From Ambrosia x helenae (lineage: Eukaryota > Streptophyta > Magnoliopsida > Asterales > Asteraceae), in NCBI GenBank assembly GCA_030844895.1, contig JAUTDX010007387.1:186001-250000 (forward strand): a DNA stretch of 64,000 nucleotides, read 5' to 3'. Below the pieces are notes generated by a model. It was not told the DNA's origin and did not search any database. It worked only from the letters and a program-made list of their open reading frames with translations. A program made the position numbers and the translations under genes. This document shows, piece after piece, positions 13,162 through 24,776 of the stretch (the first letter of the stretch is position 1; each line of letters starts with the position of its first letter).

Positions 13162-16100
13162 AATACTATAATTAGGCTTCTCCTATAAGGATAGGAGATT
13201 CGGGGTCCTGTGACTAACCCAATAAGGGTGTACATTAGGCTATAAAATTATTTCCAAGAGTAAGAATTTCCAGCCTTTATAAACTGTTGTTCAGTATTCT
13301 TTGACCTACAGCACCTGAATGTCCAACGAGACACCCATTTTAGTTTGTTAATACTATAATTAGGCTTCTCCTATAAGGATAGGAGATTCGGGGTCCTGTG
13401 ACTAACCCAATAAGGGTGTACATTAGGCTATAAAATTATTTCCAAGAGTAAGAATTTCCAGCCTTTATAAACTGTTGTTCAGTATTCTTTGACCTACAGC
13501 ACCTGAATGTCCAACGAGACACCCATTTTAGTTTGTTAATACTATAATTAGGCTTCTCCTATAAGGATAGGAGATTCGGGGTCCTGTGACTAACCCAATA
13601 AGGGTGTACATTAGGCTATAAAATTATTTCCAAGAGTAAGAATTTCCAGCCTTTATAAACTGTTGTTCAGTATTCTTTGACCTACAGCACCTGAATGTCC
13701 AACGAGACACCCATTTTAGTTTGTTAATACTATAATTAGGCTTCTCCTATAAGGATAGGAGATTCGGGGTCCTGTGACTAACCCAATAAGGGTGTACATT
13801 AGGCTATAAAATTATTTCCAAGAGTAAGAATTTCCAGCCTTTATAAACTGTTGTTCAGTATTCTTTGACCTACAGCACCTGAATGTCCAACGAGACACCC
13901 ATTTTAGTTTGTTAATACTATAATTAGGCTTCTCCTATAAGGATAGGAGATTCGGGGTCCTGTGACTAACCCAATAAGGGTGTACATTAGGCTATAAAAT
14001 TATTTCCAAGAGTAAGAATTTCCAGCCTTTATAAACTGTTGTTCAGTATTCTTTGACCTACAGCACCTGAATGTCCAACGAGACACCCATTTTAGTTTGT
14101 TAATACTATAATTAGGCTTCTCCTATAAGGATAGGAGATTCGGGGTCCTGTGACTAACCCAATAAGGGTGTACATTAGGCTATAAAATTATTTCCAAGAG
14201 TAAGAATTTCCAGCCTTTATAAACTGTTGTTCAGTATTCTTTGACCTACAGCACCTGAATGTCCAACGAGACACCCATTTTAGTTTGTTAATACTATAAT
14301 TAGGCTTCTCCTATAAGGATAGGAGATTCGGGGTCCTGTGACTAACCCAATAAGGGTGTACATTAGGCTATAAAATTATTTCCAAGAGTAAGAATTTCCA
14401 GCCTTTATAAACTGTTGTTCAGTATTCTTTGACCTACAGCACCTGAATGTCCAACGAGACACCCATTTTAGTTTGTTAATACTATAATTAGGCTTCTCCT
14501 ATAAGGATAGGAGATTCGGGGTCCTGTGACTAACCCAATAAGGGTGTACATTAGGCTATAAAATTATTTCCAAGAGTAAGAATTTCCAGCCTTTATAAAC
14601 TGTTGTTCAGTATTCTTTGACCTACAGCACCTGAATGTCCAACGAGACACCCATTTTAGTTTGTTAATACTATAATTAGGCTTCTCCTATAAGGATAGGA
14701 GATTCGGGGTCCTGTGACTAACCCAATAAGGGTGTACATTAGGCTATAAAATTATTTCCAAGAGTAAGAATTTCCAGCCTTTATAAACTGTTGTTCAGTA
14801 TTCTTTGACCTACAGCACCTGAATGTCCAACGAGACACCCATTTTAGTTTGTTAATACTATAATTAGGCTTCTCCTATAAGGATAGGAGATTCGGGGTCC
14901 TGTGACTAACCCAATAAGGGTGTACATTAGGCTATAAAATTATTTCCAAGAGTAAGAATTTCCAGCCTTTATAAACTGTTGTTCAGTATTCTTTGACCTA
15001 CAGCACCTGAATGTCCAACGAGACACCCATTTTAGTTTGTTAATACTATAATTAGGCTTCTCCTATAAGGATAGGAGATTCGGGGTCCTGTGACTAACCC
15101 AATAAGGGTGTACATTAGGCTATAAAATTATTTCCAAGAGTAAGAATTTCCAGCCTTTATAAACTGTTGTTCAGTATTCTTTGACCTACAGCACCTGAAT
15201 GTCCAACGAGACACCCATTTTAGTTTGTTAATACTATAATTAGGCTTCTCCTATAAGGATAGGAGATTCGGGGTCCTGTGACTAACCCAATAAGGGTGTA
15301 CATTAGGCTATAAAATTATTTCCAAGAGTAAGAATTTCCAGCCTTTATAAACTGTTGTTCAGTATTCTTTGACCTACAGCACCTGAATGTCCAACGAGAC
15401 ACCCATTTTAGTTTGTTAATACTATAATTAGGCTTCTCCTATAAGGATAGGAGATTCGGGGTCCTGTGACTAACCCAATAAGGGTGTACATTAGGCTATA
15501 AAATTATTTCCAAGAGTAAGAATTTCCAGCCTTTATAAACTGTTGTTCAGTATTCTTTGACCTACAGCACCTGAATGTCCAACGAGACACCCATTTTAGT
15601 TTGTTAATACTATAATTAGGCTTCTCCTATAAGGATAGGAGATTCGGGGTCCTGTGACTAACCCAATAAGGGTGTACATTAGGCTATAAAATTATTTCCA
15701 AGAGTAAGAATTTCCAGCCTTTATAAACTGTTGTTCAGTATTCTTTGACCTACAGCACCTGAATGTCCAACGAGACACCCATTTTAGTTTGTTAATACTA
15801 TAATTAGGCTTCTCCTATAAGGATAGGAGATTCGGGGTCCTGTGACTAACCCAATAAGGGTGTACATTAGGCTATAAAATTATTTCCAAGAGTAAGAATT
15901 TCCAGCCTTTATAAACTGTTGTTCAGTATTCTTTGACCTACAGCACCTGAATGTCCAACGAGACACCCATTTTAGTTTGTTAATACTATAATTAGGCTTC
16001 TCCTATAAGGATAGGAGATTCGGGGTCCTGTGACTAACCCAATAAGGGTGTACATTAGGCTATAAAATTATTTCCAAGAGTAAGAATTTCCAGCCTTTAT

Positions 16101-19100
16101 AAACTGTTGTTCAGTATTCTTTGACCTACAGCACCTGAATGTCCAACGAGACACCCATTTTAGTTTGTTAATACTATAATTAGGCTTCTCCTATAAGGAT
16201 AGGAGATTCGGGGTCCTGTGACTAACCCAATAAGGGTGTACATTAGGCTATAAAATTATTTCCAAGAGTAAGAATTTCCAGCCTTTATAAACTGTTGTTC
16301 AGTATTCTTTGACCTACAGCACCTGAATGTCCAACGAGACACCCATTTTAGTTTGTTAATACTATAATTAGGCTTCTCCTATAAGGATAGGAGATTCGGG
16401 GTCCTGTGACTAACCCAATAAGGGTGTACATTAGGCTATAAAATTATTTCCAAGAGTAAGAATTTCCAGCCTTTATAAACTGTTGTTCAGTATTCTTTGA
16501 CCTACAGCACCTGAATGTCCAACGAGACACCCATTTTAGTTTGTTAATACTATAATTAGGCTTCTCCTATAAGGATAGGAGATTCGGGGTCCTGTGACTA
16601 ACCCAATAAGGGTGTACATTAGGCTATAAAATTATTTCCAAGAGTAAGAATTTCCAGCCTTTATAAACTGTTGTTCAGTATTCTTTGACCTACAGCACCT
16701 GAATGTCCAACGAGACACCCATTTTAGTTTGTTAATACTATAATTAGGCTTCTCCTATAAGGATAGGAGATTCGGGGTCCTGTGACTAACCCAATAAGGG
16801 TGTACATTAGGCTATAAAATTATTTCCAAGAGTAAGAATTTCCAGCCTTTATAAACTGTTGTTCAGTATTCTTTGACCTACAGCACCTGAATGTCCAACG
16901 AGACACCCATTTTAGTTTGTTAATACTATAATTAGGCTTCTCCTATAAGGATAGGAGATTCGGGGTCCTGTGACTAACCCAATAAGGGTGTACATTAGGC
17001 TATAAAATTATTTCCAAGAGTAAGAATTTCCAGCCTTTATAAACTGTTGTTCAGTATTCTTTGACCTACAGCACCTGAATGTCCAACGAGACACCCATTT
17101 TAGTTTGTTAATACTATAATTAGGCTTCTCCTATAAGGATAGGAGATTCGGGGTCCTGTGACTAACCCAATAAGGGTGTACATTAGGCTATAAAATTATT
17201 TCCAAGAGTAAGAATTTCCAGCCTTTATAAACTGTTGTTCAGTATTCTTTGACCTACAGCACCTGAATGTCCAACGAGACACCCATTTTAGTTTGTTAAT
17301 ACTATAATTAGGCTTCTCCTATAAGGATAGGAGATTCGGGGTCCTGTGACTAACCCAATAAGGGTGTACATTAGGCTATAAAATTATTTCCAAGAGTAAG
17401 AATTTCCAGCCTTTATAAACTGTTGTTCAGTATTCTTTGACCTACAGCACCTGAATGTCCAACGAGACACCCATTTTAGTTTGTTAATACTATAATTAGG
17501 CTTCTCCTATAAGGATAGGAGATTCGGGGTCCTGTGACTAACCCAATAAGGGTGTACATTAGGCTATAAAATTATTTCCAAGAGTAAGAATTTCCAGCCT
17601 TTATAAACTGTTGTTCAGTATTCTTTGACCTACAGCACCTGAATGTCCAACGAGACACCCATTTTAGTTTGTTAATACTATAATTAGGCTTCTCCTATAA
17701 GGATAGGAGATTCGGGGTCCTGTGACTAACCCAATAAGGGTGTACATTAGGCTATAAAATTATTTCCAAGAGTAAGAATTTCCAGCCTTTATAAACTGTT
17801 GTTCAGTATTCTTTGACCTACAGCACCTGAATGTCCAACGAGACACCCATTTTAGTTTGTTAATACTATAATTAGGCTTCTCCTATAAGGATAGGAGATT
17901 CGGGGTCCTGTGACTAACCCAATAAGGGTGTACATTAGGCTATAAAATTATTTCCAAGAGTAAGAATTTCCAGCCTTTATAAACTGTTGTTCAGTATTCT
18001 TTGACCTACAGCACCTGAATGTCCAACGAGACACCCATTTTAGTTTGTTAATACTATAATTAGGCTTCTCCTATAAGGATAGGAGATTCGGGGTCCTGTG
18101 ACTAACCCAATAAGGGTGTACATTAGGCTATAAAATTATTTCCAAGAGTAAGAATTTCCAGCCTTTATAAACTGTTGTTCAGTATTCTTTGACCTACAGC
18201 ACCTGAATGTCCAACGAGACACCCATTTTAGTTTGTTAATACTATAATTAGGCTTCTCCTATAAGGATAGGAGATTCGGGGTCCTGTGACTAACCCAATA
18301 AGGGTGTACATTAGGCTATAAAATTATTTCCAAGAGTAAGAATTTCCAGCCTTTATAAACTGTTGTTCAGTATTCTTTGACCTACAGCACCTGAATGTCC
18401 AACGAGACACCCATTTTAGTTTGTTAATACTATAATTAGGCTTCTCCTATAAGGATAGGAGATTCGGGGTCCTGTGACTAACCCAATAAGGGTGTACATT
18501 AGGCTATAAAATTATTTCCAAGAGTAAGAATTTCCAGCCTTTATAAACTGTTGTTCAGTATTCTTTGACCTACAGCACCTGAATGTCCAACGAGACACCC
18601 ATTTTAGTTTGTTAATACTATAATTAGGCTTCTCCTATAAGGATAGGAGATTCGGGGTCCTGTGACTAACCCAATAAGGGTGTACATTAGGCTATAAAAT
18701 TATTTCCAAGAGTAAGAATTTCCAGCCTTTATAAACTGTTGTTCAGTATTCTTTGACCTACAGCACCTGAATGTCCAACGAGACACCCATTTTAGTTTGT
18801 TAATACTATAATTAGGCTTCTCCTATAAGGATAGGAGATTCGGGGTCCTGTGACTAACCCAATAAGGGTGTACATTAGGCTATAAAATTATTTCCAAGAG
18901 TAAGAATTTCCAGCCTTTATAAACTGTTGTTCAGTATTCTTTGACCTACAGCACCTGAATGTCCAACGAGACACCCATTTTAGTTTGTTAATACTATAAT
19001 TAGGCTTCTCCTATAAGGATAGGAGATTCGGGGTCCTGTGACTAACCCAATAAGGGTGTACATTAGGCTATAAAATTATTTCCAAGAGTAAGAATTTCCA

Positions 19101-21997
19101 GCCTTTATAAACTGTTGTTCAGTATTCTTTGACCTACAGCACCTGAATGTCCAACGAGACACCCATTTTAGTTTGTTAATACTATAATTAGGCTTCTCCT
19201 ATAAGGATAGGAGATTCGGGGTCCTGTGACTAACCCAATAAGGGTGTACATTAGGCTATAAAATTATTTCCAAGAGTAAGAATTTCCAGCCTTTATAAAC
19301 TGTTGTTCAGTATTCTTTGACCTACAGCACCTGAATGTCCAACGAGACACCCATTTTAGTTTGTTAATACTATAATTAGGCTTCTCCTATAAGGATAGGA
19401 GATTCGGGGTCCTGTGACTAACCCAATAAGGGTGTACATTAGGCTATAAAATTATTTCCAAGAGTAAGAATTTCCAGCCTTTATAAACTGTTGTTCAGTA
19501 TTCTTTGACCTACAGCACCTGAATGTCCAACGAGACACCCATTTTAGTTTGTTAATACTATAATTAGGCTTCTCCTATAAGGATAGGAGATTCGGGGTCC
19601 TGTGACTAACCCAATAAGGGTGTACATTAGGCTATAAAATTATTTCCAAGAGTAAGAATTTCCAGCCTTTATAAACTGTTGTTCAGTATTCTTTGACCTA
19701 CAGCACCTGAATGTCCAACGAGACACCCATTTTAGTTTGTTAATACTATAATTAGGCTTCTCCTATAAGGATAGGAGATTCGGGGTCCTGTGACTAACCC
19801 AATAAGGGTGTACATTAGGCTATAAAATTATTTCCAAGAGTAAGAATTTCCAGCCTTTATAAACTGTTGTTCAGTATTCTTTGACCTACAGCACCTGAAT
19901 GTCCAACGAGACACCCATTTTAGTTTGTTAATACTATAATTAGGCTTCTCCTATAAGGATAGGAGATTCGGGGTCCTGTGACTAACCCAATAAGGGTGTA
20001 CATTAGGCTATAAAATTATTTCCAAGAGTAAGAATTTCCAGCCTTTATAAACTGTTGTTCAGTATTCTTTGACCTACAGCACCTGAATGTCCAACGAGAC
20101 ACCCATTTTAGTTTGTTAATACTATAATTAGGCTTCTCCTATAAGGATAGGAGATTCGGGGTCCTGTGACTAACCCAATAAGGGTGTACATTAGGCTATA
20201 AAATTATTTCCAAGAGTAAGAATTTCCAGCCTTTATAAACTGTTGTTCAGTATTCTTTGACCTACAGCACCTGAATGTCCAACGAGACACCCATTTTAGT
20301 TTGTTAATACTATAATTAGGCTTCTCCTATAAGGATAGGAGATTCGGGGTCCTGTGACTAACCCAATAAGGGTGTACATTAGGCTATAAAATTATTTCCA
20401 AGAGTAAGAATTTCCAGCCTTTATAAACTGTTGTTCAGTATTCTTTGACCTACAGCACCTGAATGTCCAACGAGACACCCATTTTAGTTTGTTAATACTA
20501 TAATTAGGCTTCTCCTATAAGGATAGGAGATTCGGGGTCCTGTGACTAACCCAATAAGGGTGTACATTAGGCTATAAAATTATTTCCAAGAGTAAGAATT
20601 TCCAGCCTTTATAAACTGTTGTTCAGTATTCTTTGACCTACAGCACCTGAATGTCCAACGAGACACCCATTTTAGTTTGTTAATACTATAATTAGGCTTC
20701 TCCTATAAGGATAGGAGATTCGGGGTCCTGTGACTAACCCAATAAGGGTGTACATTAGGCTATAAAATTATTTCCAAGAGTAAGAATTTCCAGCCTTTAT
20801 AAACTGTTGTTCAGTATTCTTTGACCTACAGCACCTGAATGTCCAACGAGACACCCATTTTAGTTTGTTAATACTATAATTAGGCTTCTCCTATAAGGAT
20901 AGGAGATTCGGGGTCCTGTGACTAACCCAATAAGGGTGTACATTAGGCTATAAAATTATTTCCAAGAGTAAGAATTTCCAGCCTTTATAAACTGTTGTTC
21001 AGTATTCTTTGACCTACAGCACCTGAATGTCCAACGAGACACCCATTTTAGTTTGTTAATACTATAATTAGGCTTCTCCTATAAGGATAGGAGATTCGGG
21101 GTCCTGTGACTAACCCAATAAGGGTGTACATTAGGCTATAAAATTATTTCCAAGAGTAAGAATTTCCAGCCTTTATAAACTGTTGTTCAGTATTCTTTGA
21201 CCTACAGCACCTGAATGTCCAACGAGACACCCATTTTAGTTTGTTAATACTATAATTAGGCTTCTCCTATAAGGATAGGAGATTCGGGGTCCTGTGACTA
21301 ACCCAATAAGGGTGTACATTAGGCTATAAAATTATTTCCAAGAGTAAGAATTTCCAGCCTTTATAAACTGTTGTTCAGTATTCTTTGACCTACAGCACCT
21401 GAATGTCCAACGAGACACCCATTTTAGTTTGTTAATACTATAATTAGGCTTCTCCTATAAGGATAGGAGATTCGGGGTCCTGTGACTAACCCAATAAGGG
21501 TGTACATTAGGCTATAAAATTATTTCCAAGAGTAAGAATTTCCAGCCTTTATAAACTGTTGTTCAGTATTCTTTGACCTACAGCACCTGAATGTCCAACG
21601 AGACACCCATTTTAGTTTGTTAATACTATAATTAGGCTTCTCCTATAAGGATAGGAGATTCGGGGTCCTGTGACTAACCCAATAAGGGTGTACATTAGGC
21701 TATAAAATTATTTCCAAGAGTAAGAATTTCCAGCCTTTATAAACTGTTGTTCAGTATTCTTTGACCTACAGCACCTGAATGTCCAACGAGACACCCATTT
21801 TAGTTTGTTAATACTATAATTAGGCTTCTCCTATAAGGATAGGAGATTCGGGGTCCTGTGACTAACCCAATAAGGGTGTACATTAGGCTATAAAATTATT
21901 TCCAAGAGTAAGAATTTCCAGCCTTTATAAACTGTTGTTCAGTATTCTTTGACCTACAGCACCTGAATGTCCAACGAGACACCCATTTTAGTTTGTT

Positions 21998-22183
21998 AAT
22001 ACTATAATTAGGCTTCTCCTATAGGATAGAGATTCGGGGTCCTGTGACTAACCCAATAAGGGTGTACATTAGGCTATAAAATTATTTCCAAGAGTAAGAA
22101 TTTCCAGCCTTTATAAACTGTTGTTCAGTATTCTTTGACCTACAGCACCTGAATGTCCAACGAGACACCCATTTTAGTTTGTT
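21998..22183 (+). repeat. 186 bp monomer with two single-base deletions in the dyad
   Basis: The consensus run TATAAGGATAGGAGATTC is shortened to TATAGGATAGAGATTC around 22022-22034. One A and one G are lost, so the 8 bp inverted repeat is broken in this copy only. It is flanked by clean 188 bp monomers on both sides, so it is an isolated event and not part of the degraded zones near the polarity switches. Confidence 0.93.
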
Positions 22184-24063
22184 AATACTATAATTAGGCT
22201 TCTCCTATAAGGATAGGAGATTCGGGGTCCTGTGACTAACCCAATAAGGGTGTACATTAGGCTATAAAATTATTTCCAAGAGTAAGAATTTCCAGCCTTT
22301 ATAAACTGTTGTTCAGTATTCTTTGACCTACAGCACCTGAATGTCCAACGAGACACCCATTTTAGTTTGTTAATACTATAATTAGGCTTCTCCTATAAGG
22401 ATAGGAGATTCGGGGTCCTGTGACTAACCCAATAAGGGTGTACATTAGGCTATAAAATTATTTCCAAGAGTAAGAATTTCCAGCCTTTATAAACTGTTGT
22501 TCAGTATTCTTTGACCTACAGCACCTGAATGTCCAACGAGACACCCATTTTAGTTTGTTAATACTATAATTAGGCTTCTCCTATAAGGATAGGAGATTCG
22601 GGGTCCTGTGACTAACCCAATAAGGGTGTACATTAGGCTATAAAATTATTTCCAAGAGTAAGAATTTCCAGCCTTTATAAACTGTTGTTCAGTATTCTTT
22701 GACCTACAGCACCTGAATGTCCAACGAGACACCCATTTTAGTTTGTTAATACTATAATTAGGCTTCTCCTATAAGGATAGGAGATTCGGGGTCCTGTGAC
22801 TAACCCAATAAGGGTGTACATTAGGCTATAAAATTATTTCCAAGAGTAAGAATTTCCAGCCTTTATAAACTGTTGTTCAGTATTCTTTGACCTACAGCAC
22901 CTGAATGTCCAACGAGACACCCATTTTAGTTTGTTAATACTATAATTAGGCTTCTCCTATAAGGATAGGAGATTCGGGGTCCTGTGACTAACCCAATAAG
23001 GGTGTACATTAGGCTATAAAATTATTTCCAAGAGTAAGAATTTCCAGCCTTTATAAACTGTTGTTCAGTATTCTTTGACCTACAGCACCTGAATGTCCAA
23101 CGAGACACCCATTTTAGTTTGTTAATACTATAATTAGGCTTCTCCTATAAGGATAGGAGATTCGGGGTCCTGTGACTAACCCAATAAGGGTGTACATTAG
23201 GCTATAAAATTATTTCCAAGAGTAAGAATTTCCAGCCTTTATAAACTGTTGTTCAGTATTCTTTGACCTACAGCACCTGAATGTCCAACGAGACACCCAT
23301 TTTAGTTTGTTAATACTATAATTAGGCTTCTCCTATAAGGATAGGAGATTCGGGGTCCTGTGACTAACCCAATAAGGGTGTACATTAGGCTATAAAATTA
23401 TTTCCAAGAGTAAGAATTTCCAGCCTTTATAAACTGTTGTTCAGTATTCTTTGACCTACAGCACCTGAATGTCCAACGAGACACCCATTTTAGTTTGTTA
23501 ATACTATAATTAGGCTTCTCCTATAAGGATAGGAGATTCGGGGTCCTGTGACTAACCCAATAAGGGTGTACATTAGGCTATAAAATTATTTCCAAGAGTA
23601 AGAATTTCCAGCCTTTATAAACTGTTGTTCAGTATTCTTTGACCTACAGCACCTGAATGTCCAACGAGACACCCATTTTAGTTTGTTAATACTATAATTA
23701 GGCTTCTCCTATAAGGATAGGAGATTCGGGGTCCTGTGACTAACCCAATAAGGGTGTACATTAGGCTATAAAATTATTTCCAAGAGTAAGAATTTCCAGC
23801 CTTTATAAACTGTTGTTCAGTATTCTTTGACCTACAGCACCTGAATGTCCAACGAGACACCCATTTTAGTTTGTTAATACTATAATTAGGCTTCTCCTAT
23901 AAGGATAGGAGATTCGGGGTCCTGTGACTAACCCAATAAGGGTGTACATTAGGCTATAAAATTATTTCCAAGAGTAAGAATTTCCAGCCTTTATAAACTG
24001 TTGTTCAGTATTCTTTGACCTACAGCACCTGAATGTCCAACGAGACACCCATTTTAGTTTGTT

Positions 24064-24754
24064 AATACTATAATTAGGCTTCTCCTATAAGGATAGGAGA
24101 TTCGGGGTCCTGTGACTAACCCAATAAGGGTGTACATTAGGCTATAAAATTATTTCCAAGAGTAAGAATTTCCAGCCTTTATAAACTGTTGTTCAGTATT
24201 CTTTGACCTACAGCACCTGAATGTCCAACGAGACACCATTTTAGTTTGTTAATACTATAATTAGGCTTCTCCTATAAGGATAGGAGATTCGGGGTCCTGT
24301 GACTAACCAATAAGGGTGTACATTAGGCTATAAAATTATTTCCAAGAGTAAGAATTTCCAGCCTTTATAAACTGTTGTTCAGTATTCTTTGACCTACAGC
24401 ACCTGAATGTCCAACGAGACACCCATTTTAGTTTGTTAATACTATAATTAGGCTTCTCCTATAAGGATAGGAGATTCGGGGTCCTGTGACTAACCCAATA
24501 AGGGTGTACATTAGGCTATAAAATTATTTCCAAGAGTAAGAATTTCCAGCCTTTATAAACTGTTGTTCAGTATTCTTTGACCTACAGCACCTGAATGTCC
24601 AACGAGACACCCATTTTAGTTTGTTAATACTATAATTAGGCTTCTCCTATAAGGATAGGAGATTCGGGGTCCTGTGACTAACCAATAAGGGTGTACATTA
24701 GGCTATAAAATTATTTCCAAGAGTAAGAATTTCCAGCCTTTATAAAACTGTTGT
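24064..24754 (+). repeat. Frayed right end of block A
   Basis: Three complete monomers of 187, 187 and 188 bp plus a 129 bp fragment. The changes are single-base losses in C runs. The CACCCATT run loses a C near 24236 in the first copy. ACCCAATAA becomes ACCAATAA at 24307-24308 in the second and again at 24682-24683 in the last fragment. The fragment also has one extra A in TATAAAACTG (24742-24750). It ends at about monomer position 128, where polarity reverses. Confidence 0.9.
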
Positions 24755-24776
24755 AGAAGCTGGAAATTCTTACTCT
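24720..24776. repeat. A/B polarity switch: fold-back inverted repeat junction
   Basis: Forward satellite sequence stops after CTGTTGT (ends 24754) and reverse-complement satellite begins at once. The arms AGAGTAAGAATTTCCAGC (24720-24737) and GCTGGAAATTCTTACTCT (24759-24776) are perfect reverse complements around a 21-nt centre. The two sides leave and re-enter the monomer within about 10-15 bp of the same position, next to the TTTATAAA palindrome, so the junction is nearly a mirror. The exact breakpoint within 24752-24758 is ambiguous. It could be a real inversion or hairpin-mediated strand switch, or a fold-back read or assembly join. The sequence alone does not separate these. Confidence 0.9.

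Larger units (their letters stand above)
1..24754 (+). repeat. Satellite array block A, 188 bp monomer, forward
   Basis: Head-to-tail tandem array with 131 complete monomers and a 129-bp terminal fragment. Monomer starts (AATACTATAATT) fall at 1, 189, 377, 565 and so on in strict 188 bp steps to 12973. They resume at 13162 after one 189 bp copy and at 22184 after one 186 bp copy. The last starts are 24064, 24251, 24438 and 24626. Of the complete monomers, 127 are exactly 188 bp. No unique DNA interrupts the block. The 188 bp period is not a multiple of 3, so each frame cycles through all three phases of the monomer. Forward stops (TAA, TAG, TGA) limit any open stretch to about 96 nt and reverse stops to about 123 nt, so the block is noncoding. 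A structural role in heterochromatin is inferred from family behaviour, not from a motif. Confidence 0.98.

Noticed and set aside
1..24754. CRISPR array
   Set aside because: The unit is 188 bp and identical throughout. There are no short repeats alternating with unique spacers and no cas genes.
24720..24776. Transposon terminal inverted repeats at the polarity switch
   Set aside because: Both arms are ordinary satellite sequence in opposite orientation. No target-site duplication or non-satellite DNA lies between or beside them.
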